Part shown: piece by piece, positions 12,041 through 22,600 of the stretch
Layout of the letters: every line of letters begins with the position of its first letter
Numbering within the stretch: position 1 is the first letter of the stretch
Assembly: GCF_023101765.2 (NCBI RefSeq)
Contig: NC_064240.1
Span: 3,100,001 to 3,164,000 of the forward strand
From: Spodoptera frugiperda
Taxonomy: Eukaryota; Arthropoda; Insecta; Lepidoptera; Noctuidae
Direction of reading: 5' to 3'
DNA length: 64,000 nt
Notes under the pieces: model-generated
What the model was told of the DNA's origin: nothing
Database searches by the model: none
Seen by the model: only the letters and a program-made list of their open reading frames with translations
Made by a program: the position numbers and the translations under genes

Positions 12041-12307
12041 CTATATTTTCTCAGTTTTAATCACTATAAGTCTCTATCACTACGTCAGTAACCGTTTGGT
12101 GTTCTCAATGAGAATGAGTAGGATGGTATCACCACGTAAATCCTTTGTCCACACTGATTAGTTCTACGATAGCATGGTGTAGCGACAAATTGACAATCAT
12201 CGTCAACAAAGGAAGGAAGGAAAGCAGTTACACGCCAAACAGTATTTACATCGCTTGGTTAAATCCTAAACCTGTAAAGTTAAACTTATTTATGCTTATA
12301 TAATATC

Positions 12308-12478
12308 TACTAGCTGTCCCGGCAAACGTTGTTTTGCCTTATAAATTCTTTCTAGAAAATAGATAGTAGCCGATTCTCAGACCTACTGAATACGCATATA
12401 AAATTTGGTAAAAATCGGTAAAGCCGTTTCGGATGAGTACGGTAACTAACATTGTGACACGGAAATTTTATATATTAG
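12308..12478 (+). repeat. Interspersed repeat fragment (CTAGCTGTCCCGGC type)
   Basis: Begins ACTAGCTGTCCCGGCAAACG and ends AATTTTATATATTAGATAG, with AAATCGGTAAAGCCGTTTCG and AACATTGTGACACGG between. This is a frequent arrangement in moth introns. A related but different unit lies at 37490-37690. Confidence 0.5.
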
Positions 12479-13986
12479 ATAGTATCGAAACTAATAATTT
12501 TGTTGATAATGTAGGTTTTTAAAATAGCATGGAGAGAGAAAGAGAAAGAAAGAGTGATAGATAGAAGACACACAAGATTATCAGACAGAAAAACTGCTTT
12601 AAACTCCTCACGGCATTTACTATTGCACTATACCGTATTCTGTGCATATTCAATGGAGGTTTACAGAGAAGTTCATTTATCGACTCAGACGTTACACAAA
12701 TATGATCCAACCTGTCTGAAGTGGTCTGGTGGTCCTCAGACGAACAGACACGTAACTCTTATAATGTAACAATTTACCACGATAGTCTATGCTGAGAGGG
12801 AAGTGGACGTGGAGCACCACTTTGTTGTATAATGCCATGATCATGTTTATAGGAAGTGGTCAAAACCACGTATGCGCTTTTGTAACAGTATTTGAGACTG
12901 CACCGAACCAAAATAGTCTTTGTAATAACAAACACTTATGACACATAATATTATGTAGTATATACCACAAACAGTTATTCGCAAATGACTACCGAATAGC
13001 AGTTAATGTAACCTCGATCCAATAATGGGTTTCAGTAATTGAAATAGATAACACATTCGCTCAACTATTGCACAAACACTAACGCTTTAGTTGGCCTATC
13101 CAATCTGATAGGTAACCGTTAGTCGAATCAACAAATTGAATGCAGCGAATCAACTTTGTGACCGGTCGCTTATCACCGAGTGGTATCATCCGACATAACC
13201 GATCGTCACCAGAGATAATCTGGAATCGTGGACATAAAGGGCACGCTCTATATTGGTGGAGGAACGTTTTAATTAAGGGAATGGAGCGGGCAACGGTTGA
13301 TGCGCACGCTCGTCGTACACAACTTACAAATGGATTAGTCTGAAACACGTTCAATTAACTTATCTGAGGCGATGAACTGCTGTGCTGAGTGTTGGCTTCC
13401 TTTGGAGTTCTGATTTAAGTGTACCTTTGCTATGTAATGTAATATTATCATGGATTTACTTGTAGGTGTATTCTAAAGCGGTTAGGTAACGTGTGTACCT
13501 AGTAATTGTGGGATCGTAGCTCCTGTCACCTTTCGGGTTCAATGTCCTCTGTGTGTTAATTAAAGAAGGTATCTGATTTTAAATAGTAATGTATTGCTAT
13601 TGACATTGGGTGTTGATTACAAATTGATTAGAGCTGTCAATCAGATCTTTTTTGTAGAAGCGACGTTTATAAATCGTTTAGTAAGTAAGTATTTATAAAT
13701 ATTTGAGATAAAAAACGGTAAAATACTTATTCGTAGTCCTCTATCTATTATTTGTCTGTAAAGTCTATGAACCATTATTTAACAAATAAGAAATTAGGCA
13801 TACCCAATTAAAGTAATAAATTGATCTCTCTTAGGCTACCCGTAGAGTCTATTAAAAAAATTGTCTGAGGCTTCAGAAAGCCTAACTAACTCAGTAACTT
13901 AATTTAATTTTCTCTTCCTAACTTAATTTTTTTTAATCCGTTTATTAAGGTTTCGAATTTCAATGTTTAAGTTATTTATAAGAAGA
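12479..13986. other. Intron sequence, nothing recognised
   Basis: Contains a purine-rich GAGAGAAAGAG tract near 12531-12555. The open frames at 13079-13354 are short and overlap on both strands. No exon or repeat family was recognised. Confidence 0.45.
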
Positions 13987-14109
13987 TATATCCCTGTGTG
14001 AACTGTGTGAAAGAGGTGTGTAAGAGTCGTAGCAATTGGCGTTCCATTGTCTCTGCTTACCCACATGGGAGACAGGCATGAGATTATGTATGTGTGTATA
14101 TCCCTGTGT
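13987..14109 (+). mobile_element. LINE tail insertion with 13-base target duplication
   Basis: A 97-base 5'-truncated copy of the LINE end seen at 11834-12040 (GTGTAAGAGTCGTAGCAATT to TATGTATGTGTG). It lies between exact 13-base direct repeats TATATCCCTGTGT at 13987-13999 and 14097-14109, which marks it as a genuine retroposition. Confidence 0.75.
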
Positions 14110-14195
14110 TTGCTATGTATAAGATAGTTAGGTATAACGGCTCGTCTTAATGTTCATTTAATTGGATCTGAGCTGCCATTACTCATGTACAAATT

Positions 14196-14343
14196 GCAAC
14201 GATAACTAGTATACACCAACACATCGACACAACTATCGCTACACAATATCCCTGTGTGGGTATTCCGTAGTAATGTGCATAAAAACGTTTGTTCATTACG
14301 CACACATTGGTATATACTATAAATTATTGTGTCGGTATATGTA
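14196..14343 (+). repeat. Left 148-base inverted repeat of the 2.9-kb unit
   Basis: Starts GCAAC..TAACTAGTATACACC, contains ATATCCCTGTGTGGGTATTC, and ends GTGTCGGTATATGTA. It pairs almost base for base with 16966-17112 in reverse orientation, with only a few substitutions and a one- or two-base gap near TATAAATT. Confidence 0.9.
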
Positions 14344-14533
14344 AGAATTTCGTAAAAGATTTTATGAATAAAAACAAGGGTAGACATAAAAATAATACTT
14401 AACAAACATTTAATAAATCGAACAACGAAAGATCGAGCTACACAAATTATACCCATACAAATATATCTAAAGGAATCTTCTCGTCGTATATTTATGTTAT
14501 TGAATCCATTACAATATTTCGTAACATTTATTA

Positions 14534-14625
14534 ATTGCACGTTTGGCGTAATGGTTAACGCTTTGAGTTATCAGGCAAGGTGTCGCAGGATCGAACCCAG
14601 CAATAACTAGTTCTTTTTGTAGTGT
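14534..14625 (+). other. tRNA-like module, left
   Basis: TTTGGCGTAATGGTTAACGC resembles an A box and GGATCGAACCC a B box 38-40 bases later, followed by a run of five T that could end Pol III transcription. I cannot fold it into a complete cloverleaf with a matched acceptor stem, so it is tRNA-derived rather than a tRNA gene. Confidence 0.45.
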
Positions 14626-15507
14626 TTATCAAATATTTTTAAACAACATCTAATTCTAAATTTCTAATGATTCGATACTTGAGTATTAAATTTGTAATGT
14701 TTGTGGCGACCACGCAACTCTCGGGTCATTTTATTTAGCCCGTTTATAAAGTAACTACCGTCAATTCTTTAAATGTTTTCCAGATCACCCAACTTACAAA
14801 ATAAAATTATATTCTTAGTTGTCAATTTATGAGCATTTCATTTTCATAGTTTATTGCTACATAATTCGTGTGTAAAGCTCAACATATCTCAACACTTCAC
14901 AAATTTGAAAAAGGCAGAAGTAATTATTTTGCACGAACAAAAGATAGATCTTTTCTTTAGTGAAATAGAAAGGCGCTTAACGATATCGGTGAGTAAATAA
15001 GATAATTATTATGTTGATATTCTGGGTAATTGATTGAATTAATAATTTTATTTTAAGTTCTCTAAAATTATATTTTTAAATATAATAAAATAATGTTATT
15101 ATTTTTTGTTTTATAAAATACAAATAATAATAACATTAAAAAATTTATGAATATTAATATTTGAATAATGAATACTTTTTTATTATTATTGATGAATTTA
15201 TTATTAAGAATAAATAATTATTGTTTAATAAATTTAAAACTTAATCTATTTTAATTTATATTAATAGGATACTAATAATAATATTTTCTTAAATATCCTT
15301 ATAAATAATTTATTATTAATCCTGTTGTAGCTTAAAGGATTTTAGTAGCATTTTATTACTGTGTAAACCTATATATATGTTGATTATAAAATATTGTATA
15401 ATTATTGTGTTTACAACTAAAGCTACTTGTAGTTATATTTTATTCCTATTGATAAGTAACTTTATAGATTTTCATGGTATTTTAAATAATATATTTTTGT
15501 TTAATAG

Positions 15508-15807
15508 TGTAAGTCCGTGCAGTTATGGGTGCGCAGATATGCGGAGACTGGTGATATTGAAAATTGCCAAGCTGGGCCGAAGCCGAAGGCAAATTCGTTA
15601 GCCCGGCACTACGACATCATAGCCAGGCATAAGGCTGATTCCTTTTTCAACGCGCACTGCAGCAACGGCACTCGATGTTTTCACGCAAACAATAAGGAGG
15701 CACCTGCATTCTGGTTTAAGGTGCAGGAAGCCACCCAAAAAGATATTACTGCCCACAATGCACCAGGAACAGCGATAAAATTTTGCCAGAAGTTTTATAA
15801 ATTTTGA
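15508..15807 (+). pseudogene. Relic of a Tc1-type transposase, DNA-binding part only
   Basis: An open frame begins VQLWVRRYAETGDIEN, the pattern of a helix-turn-helix followed by the W-V-x-R-Y-x-E-T-G hinge found in Tc1/IS630-type transposases. It ends ATQKDITAHNA..FCQKFYKF, which resembles the stretch just before the catalytic domain of those proteins. The DDE catalytic domain is absent; after the stop the sequence becomes almost pure A/T. The middle is divergent, and there is no good start codon: an in-frame stop lies 12 bases before the first recognisable residue. It is a dead fragment sitting centrally between the long inverted repeats, so it may be a remnant of the unit's own enzyme, or a later insertion. 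Confidence 0.45.
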
Positions 15808-16790
15808 TAGGGCTAATAATGTGGTTATATTTAACGATGTAAATAATTAATTTCATGCTAGCAGCATAAAGTTTAAATTTATTTGTATTGAATATTTTTT
15901 TTGCGTTAACGCTGAGTTATATCGATTTATTTTTCGATAATCAGTTACTGAGCCATCAGCCAAATTATATATAGTCCAAATTAACTACAATGTTTATATT
16001 TTTAAAATAATATTAAAATGCAGTCTAGAAAATACGGTGAAGTGATGTTATTGTTATGCGGTTAGAAATTGTCATAATTTCTTTCTATTCAACATGTTAA
16101 TTCACTTCACTTCTCATTTTTAATAACTTATGTAACTGCTGTTCAACTAATTTGAAACATTATATTTACGCTCATCCTTAACCAACTTAGAGTATGATTC
16201 GAAATGTTATAATGTTAAAAACTTATTTGTATTAATCGTCACATTTTTGCTAACATATTGCCCACTCGATATTGAATCTTATAGCAACAGCCTTAAAACA
16301 CAAAATGGAGAATTCTAATAACAAAAATTTGCTAATTTCAAGAAATAACAATATTTACTGTGAAGCGGAAATTTGGAAAACAATGTTTTAATTAAATTTT
16401 TATAATAATTTTATTTTTTAATACTTTTTTTAATTTTAAATTTTAATATTAAAAAAAAATATATATAATGTTTCTTATTGTTTAATAATAAGTAATAAAC
16501 CATATTAAAATTTAATTTATTATTATTTAATTAATAATAAAAATTATTATTTAATAATATATTTTTTTTGTAATAATCATTAATAAATAAAAAATTGTCT
16601 ATGAAAACAATTAATAACATTTTTTATTTGATTTATATCCAATATTTATACTTTATTTCTATAAAAATAAATTATATGTAATAAAATAGATATCGTTTTA
16701 TTTACCGACTTAAATGCTTCTTTTATAGTCTGATTTTATTATACAGAAAACAAAAATAAACTTAAAAAAGACAAACAACGAAATAAAATT
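15808..16790. other. Extremely AT-rich core
   Basis: Runs of TTAATAATAA, A8 and T8 tracts with almost no G or C, most extreme at 16380-16720. A similar block lies at 15020-15500. No coding content. Confidence 0.7.
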
Positions 16791-16794
16791 CATC

Positions 16795-16905
16795 TAAAAA
16801 ATACGTTTTGCTGGTTTCGAACCCACATCGGCGTAGAGGGAGACGATTAGAGCAAGCTCGTTAAACCACTCGTCTACGAGCACTACGTCTAGTTCAGTGA
16901 AAATG
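16795..16905 (-). other. tRNA-like module, right
   Basis: On the minus strand GTAGACGAGTGGTTTAACGA resembles an A box of Ser/Leu type and GGTTCGAAACC is a near-consensus B box, about 45 bases on, followed by a run of six T. The spacing would allow a long variable arm. The acceptor stem is not convincing. It faces the left module (14534-14625) across the unit. Confidence 0.5.
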
Positions 16906-16965
16906 TTGAATCATATCATCAATTGTAAATATTTTTAACCTTACCCATCTATTAAATTATAAAAA

Positions 16966-17112
16966 TACATATACCGACACAAAATTTATAATATATACCA
17001 ATGTGTGCGTAATGGTCAAACGTTTTTATGCACATTACTACGGAATACCCACACAGGGATATTGTGTAGCGATAGTTGTGCCGATGTGTTGGTGTATACT
17101 AGTTACAGTTGC
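16966..17112 (-). repeat. Right 147-base inverted repeat of the 2.9-kb unit
   Basis: Reverse-complement partner of 14196-14343, ending AGTTACAGTTGC. The few differences include ACCATTACG against TTCATTACG in the left arm, and a short gap at TATAAATT. Confidence 0.9.
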
Positions 17113-18994
17113 CGCGTGAATAATTTTACTTTTTTTTGCGTGGGATATTGGTTATTGGTTTGGGATGAATTGTAATGGTAAATCGCAGGTATCTGAAATT
17201 AAATTCCACTGCTGCTGTCGAACGATTGCATAAAACTGCGAATTGATATATTTCTGATTGAATTTTGGGATTAAAAAGTATCAGTATAAGGCTGCTTTCC
17301 AACAAGAGATGTGCTATACTACGTTGCTGTGGATGCGTTTGGCTTCCACTATTCATAGTCATTGGTACACATAGCTTAGCACTGGTGGAAACGGACTCAG
17401 CTAAGTTATATTTTTTATATGGAAAATTGCGTGCTATGGATGTGTGCTATGAATGGCTTCCCTACTATCGATGCATCGAAAATTCGAGCTGTGCATCTTT
17501 CTCGCATAGCTTAGTATCGGTGGAAACGGTCACATAGTTTTTTATTCTGATCTAAGGCCATAGAATATTTGTTATTGTCTTCAACACATCACAGAATCAC
17601 AGCATTACTAGGCAGCCTCTATGTTATCTGAATATTCTATAAACACACACCTACACAGTCGTGTACATTTGTTCAAGTGAAACAAATTAGGCACTAACCT
17701 ACTTATTATAAGCTAAAAGTTTTAAGTTGAGCTGTAGGATCCAGGACTTCGGTAATTTTTAACGTAGGTACGAAATTAGGCGCAGTATGGCGAGTGCCAA
17801 ACTCTTAAACTTTCGTAAACTTGAGCTTATATTTTTTATCTCACTACAAAAGCTACGAAATTTTTCTTTAGCGAGCTATTTCAAGTTTTCTAAGTACATA
17901 CTTAGGCATGTATTTTTATGAAGGTTTTTATCAAAAAAATGTAAATATAAATTGATATTGAAACTATAAATAAGTAGTTAATTGGCAAGATGGCAATATA
18001 CTTAGAAATAATTTTCTTAATATTACGTGTGTGTGGGCTGCTCGTCTATACCGAGTCGTTAATAATTATTGCTTTAATTAACTTCATGCCAATATAAATT
18101 AATTAAATAAATATTATTGGGATTCTTTCACTAACAAGTAGTACGAAAATAAATATTGTGCTTGAAAGCTCGTTAGTAATACGGGACTAACAACAAATAA
18201 AAAAGTGAAACTAACTTCACCTCTGCCCTTTTCGAGTTAATTAAAGCCTATAGTATGATGTTACAGGTATAACCAATACCATTAACTGTCGTAGGTACTC
18301 ACAGTCATTTAACAGTTACTTAAACCAGTCCTTACTTTAGTAACTTTTTCGGAACAAAATCTGTACCTAGGAATAGTTTAAGTAATCATTAAATGGCTCT
18401 GAGTATGACAGTTAAGTTGTTTTACATATTAAATTAACTAAAAATCATGGTTTACTCACTTAACGTGACATTAATCGAGAACACCTCTACTACTTTCGAG
18501 TCACAGAAGGACACTTCATCGTGAGAGCTTTTCTACATTAATACTCGTGGTTAAACCGTGATTATTAGTTAATTTAGTTGAGTTATTACTTAAGAAACTG
18601 TCTTCAAGACTCCTATGCCAAATTGAAAAGCTTTTTGTTGATTTTAACGATACAATCAGAAGGAGTAATCGATAACGCGAAAGAAATCACTTAGCCTGGC
18701 CGTCATGACATGAGTCATTAGTCAACCTGCCTAGTCACATACCTACTCCGTTGGTTAAATCGTTATCGTGATGTACAATTTGTTACGCTTTACTTTTCCA
18801 GTTCCGCACTTCTATCTATTGCACGCAAAATATTTTAGAATGGCCTATAGTTATAGTTGTTCTAGAGTACTATCTAGATACGTGTTGTGGTCTATATTAG
18901 ACCTATTTTTATTTAGTTATATATTTTACATAAGTATATACCTAAATAAAAATTAAAAAGAAGTAGAGAAGAACATTGTATGAAATCTGACATA
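17113..18994. other. Intron sequence, nothing recognised
   Basis: AT-rich. A local duplication shares CATAGCTTAGCACTGGTGGA with CATAGCTTAGTATCGGTGGA (17372 and 17506). No exon was seen. Confidence 0.45.
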
Positions 18995-19175
18995 AATCAC
19001 ACTAATATTATGAATGTTAAAGTATGTTTGTTTGGCTGTTAGCATGTTTTCCGTCAATCACGCTTAAACTACTCGTACAGAACGGATTTTGATGAGTTAT
19101 ACAGATAGGGTATTGATTATACTTACTACTATACGAGAACGCGGGCCTACGAGAAAGCCACTGATAGAAGCTAGT
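18995..19175 (+). repeat. Interspersed repeat fragment (TCAATCACGCTTAAACTACT type)
   Basis: AAAGTATGTTTGTTTGGCTG, then CCGTCAATCACGCTTAAACT, GAACGGATTTTGATGAG and a GAAGCTAGTT end. The first blocks recur at 48187-48310 (GTCTGTTTGTTTGGATG, CCGTCAATCACGCTGAAACT, GAACGGATTTTGATGGG). Confidence 0.6.
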
Positions 19176-19335
19176 TGCCAATAAATGCAAATAATGCATA
19201 GAAAGTAGTACAAGTAATTGTGTAGCATCGTGGCAGGATTTTTTCAGAAAATTCAGCAGGCTTGTCTCTTAAAAAAAGTATAAATATTTCTCTTCAGTCA
19301 CATCAAATTAAAAAGTTTTTCATTTTGTATGGAAT

Positions 19336-19436
19336 ATGGTGGCAAACGAGCAGACGGATTACTTGATGATAAGCAATTGAAGCGCAGCCTATGGACGCCC
19401 TTAACACCTGAGGAGTTACAATTGCGCTGCCGGCTT
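19336..19436 (-). repeat. Tail of a repeat with the CATCAAGTAATCCGTCTGCTC 3' module
   Basis: On the minus strand: GCCGGCAGCGCAATTGTAAC, GGCGTCCATAGGCTGCG, then TTATCATCAAGTAATCCGTC and GCTCGTTTGCCACC. This is the same 3' module as at 8265, 9459 and 53139, but with a divergent body. It ends about 60 bases from the exon at 19497, inside the intron. Confidence 0.65.
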
Positions 19437-19496
19437 TAGGGATTGGATATAAGAGGTTTCCGCAAGCGTAGTTTCACAATGAATTCTTTCTCTTAC

Positions 19497-19638
19497 CTGT
19501 TGTGAGCGTGGAAGGAGAGTCGCAAAGGTGGTGGCGGGGGCTCGGGCGGCGGCAGTGCGGCGCGCCGGAGCCGATGGCCGCCCACATGCGCGTACGCCGC
19601 CGGTTGCCAGTACCGCACGAACGGTGACAGTGACAACC
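19497..19638 (-). CDS. Internal exon, ADAM10/kuzbanian-like prodomain N-terminal part
   Basis: A 142-base coding exon on the minus strand, with acceptor CTTCTGCTTGTTCCAG and donor GTAAGA. The correct frame begins with two bases that complete a split codon, then LSLSPFVRYWQPAAYAHVGG, a basic HRLRRA, a run of eight Pro and one Glu, and ends LRLSFHAHN plus the first two bases of Arg. LxLxFHAHxRxFxLxL is the hallmark of the ADAM10 prodomain, and the PFVRYW segment aligns with the start of the mature prodomain just after the signal peptide. The splice to 57-178 is in phase. The longer open frames in the other two phases (118 and 61 codons) have no family resemblance. The Pro run is unusual for the family. 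The upstream exon must end after the first base of a codon. Confidence 0.75.
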
Positions 19639-22600
19639 CTGGAACAAGCAGAAGAACACATTTTAATAAACATTTTGGTAGTAAATTTAAAAAAAACTAT
19701 AAGTTGTCTCAGGGTTGAGGGTAAATAGGGTCTAATAGATAGATAACAAAGAAATCGTGGCGAGTCACCCATGTCATTTAGAATTCAGTCGATTGGCAAG
19801 TACCTATATACCTATGTACATACTTCTATATATACGCCTACGTCACGGTACAGGGAACATTTACACGAAATTATATTATTGTTAAAACAAAAGGCTCCGT
19901 GGGAATTTTAATTAAAAATTTTCGGAGTGATAGACTCCTGATAAATCATAATGATTGACGGCTTTTTAATGGAAGCGAAAGTATTAATGTAAAAATGTAA
20001 ATTTCCATCTATAAATAAATTGGTCTAATAAATTACTTTAAGTCGAAATTAATTAAATTTTCGTTCAATTTTATACGTTGTTTATTTTATTTGCGGAGTA
20101 AAAAAGCCAGACCTATGTGGTTTCAGAAAAGCCAAGATTATTTATTGAACATTGTAATTAGATTAGATACCGAAACCAAACCTAACTTAATACAATAAGT
20201 GCCTCTAATACAACAGAAATTAAATTTCGAGACGTGTACAATTTAGTGAGATTAATGTCTAATATTTTATGCTGCAATTTATCACTGTAGTAGACGGAAA
20301 TATGAGTCTCAACGCCGACGTAATTGGAAAATCAAGTGCAATATATTTCCTGAGCCAACTTCTCCTGGGAGTTTCCAAGGATTTACACGCGTCTAGGATT
20401 CGCAAGTTAGCTTAGATTAGCGCCCGCCGACCGAATCGGAACGGGCTGGGGATTTATTGGAACTGTGTGCTGTGTGCTGCTAGCTAAATGCATATGTTAC
20501 TGTGGTTTAATAAGTTTATCCTGTTGTTCTATTCTCATTACGCAAAGTTCTGAATATTTAAAGTTAATTCGATGAAAGACTCTAGTTTATATCTGGTTCT
20601 AGTGTTATGCTCAGTTCTATTTACATTTTGTGCACGTTGGATCCGAACATTTAGACAGTTTGAATAGAAATGCATGTAGTTAGATACCTAATAGGTACCA
20701 ATGTAACTTTAAGATCGTCTAAAAGTGAAGGCAAAAGCGATTTCCACCACGAAAGTACCAAAGAAAACTAGCTATAGAAAGTAGGTGTACCATATTATTT
20801 AAATAATATGAAAGTTGTCTAAAAATATTGGCAAATGTAATGCACTCGTATGCTGGCCTCGTAGTGAATGCAAAGTGTATAATTTTTCGCGCCATTTGCC
20901 GATGAGCGTGGGACGTGCACGCTAGGTGGCGCCAGCGCGCGGGGACGTGACTCCTCCATTCCTGACTGCCAAACGCTGTAATACACTATGGCCGAACTTC
21001 GCTCAACTATGTACAACTTACCTAATTCCCAAGTCCTTTGTTTCCGAATGAAGTCACAGAAACAATTCGCAGACGAGAAAAAAGAGGAATTTCTTTACAA
21101 CTCCGGTTGAACATTTTTTTAAAGTTTCTACAAATTGGCAGTCTGTGCATACTGCTGGATCTCAATGGAGCCAATAAGACGGATCTTGGATGTAAATAGA
21201 GTTTGAATTTGTTTAATTCCCAGTCGTCTAGTTCCATTGAAGGATCTTTTCTTCGCACTTTCCGATTTCGGGGACGTAAACATTCTTTAGAAAGAGGACA
21301 GGGTCACTCCGGGCTTACAAACGATGAATCTCTTTCAATGACATTTTTGAAGGCAAATTTAAATAGGCACATTTCTTTTGAAATGAAAATGTTTTATTTC
21401 AACGAGCCATTCAATCTTTTAATCAAGTTACCAGAAGTTTGAATCGTGATTTAAGATATGATACTCAAGTTCGTTTGAAGCATTGTATTCAAAGTTGTGA
21501 GACGTCGTGTAGCAATCAAACGTTACATATTAACTTTCTCTTATCTTTTATATCATTGAGCTATTGTCATGTCGGATACCTACCAGTCGGCATAGTTAAG
21601 ATACGAGGGCGAAGTGATATTGTATTAGAACTTCTCCTATTGACGGAGCGTCAACCCGAATGACGGGTTTGATTACGGCACCCGTCTGTAATTCGTCCTT
21701 CTTTATACTCTAGTAATTACGACTCGACTTGAACGTTATTTTAGATGACTTTCTTCAAACATTTATTACGAACAGATCCTATTTATTATGATATCAATAC
21801 ATATTTATATAGATAATAATCATATAACGGTTTAATCGAATTTACATCATTGCATTTTTGTTCGACATATTCACAGAAGAATAAAGTGTTTATTTGCAGT
21901 TTTTACCAAAAACGACAACCATTCAGGGTAAATCTTTTTTACCACAGCGACACGCTTCGCACTCACATTTATTTTACACGGGAATAAACAGTGTAAAGCG
22001 TATAATACAAGCACAACACGTTACAGTTCATTTTACATACGTACAGATTTGTTTTACCAATATATAGGTATTAAAGCAAAATAAAGTTTCACATAACCTT
22101 TATTTAAGTAACTTCAATATTTAGTGTAAATAATTGACCAACGTTACACCTGTGTAAGCTGCAAAGACTGTAACGTAAAACTACATCTAAGGTGGCTGCT
22201 CTCCGCCTCGACAAAGAGTACTATATTTAAGCTTCTTTTGAGACCTGGCTGAACGTCGTTTTGCGGAGAATTACCTTTATTAGAGCTGAATAAAATCAAT
22301 AGGTTCTCCCTCTGGCGCGGCTTAATGAAGGCCGCTTGAATGCTTATTAGCTCCGCTCAGTCCAAGAAAGGTTTAATGGAAAATCGGATTTTGCGTCGGC
22401 ATTCCACCATGGTCTATTTCAGATTAGTGCCAGTGATTAATACAGGTTGCGGCCCTCATATCTCCGGTTTGTCATGAACAGATGAAAAATGCGTCCGCAT
22501 CAGATATCAAAGGGTTGATCTAGCGGCCGATGACTTTGTAGCGCGCCTTTGTTGTAAAACCGTTTGTTGTCGAACATTATATTGCTGTCATTTTTCACTT

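Larger units (their letters stand above)
14196..17112. mobile_element. AT-rich 2.9-kb unit bounded by 147-base inverted repeats
   Basis: The two arms (14196-14343 and 16966-17112) enclose about 2.6 kb. In order, the interior holds an inward-facing tRNA-like module (14534-14625), very AT-rich DNA (about 15020-15500), a relic of a Tc1-type DNA-binding domain on the plus strand (15508-15807), more very AT-rich DNA (about 15810-16790), and a second inward-facing tRNA-like module (about 16795-16905). Such long arms around a transposase relic suggest a degenerate or non-autonomous DNA transposon. No clear target duplication is seen outside the arms, so the true ends may lie elsewhere. I know no named family with this layout. 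Confidence 0.6.
179..19496 (-). other. Intron between the two prodomain exons (19.3 kb)
   Basis: The donor is GTAAGA at 19491-19496 and the acceptor ends in TTGCAG at 179-184, both on the minus strand. The intron splits an Arg codon after its second base. It is filled with interspersed repeats, listed separately, in AT-rich sequence. I found no other exon with convincing splice sites and coding character on either strand inside it. Confidence 0.65.

Noticed and set aside
14154..14540. A 128-codon minus-strand open frame over the left inverted repeat
   Set aside because: Its composition is that expected from AT-rich DNA, it runs through the repeat arm and the flank, and it has no family resemblance.
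19416..19772. A 118-codon open frame on the minus strand across the exon at 19497-19638, and a 66-codon frame on the plus strand
   Set aside because: They are by-products of the GC-rich exon. Only the third minus frame lies between matching splice sites and has the FHAH signature.
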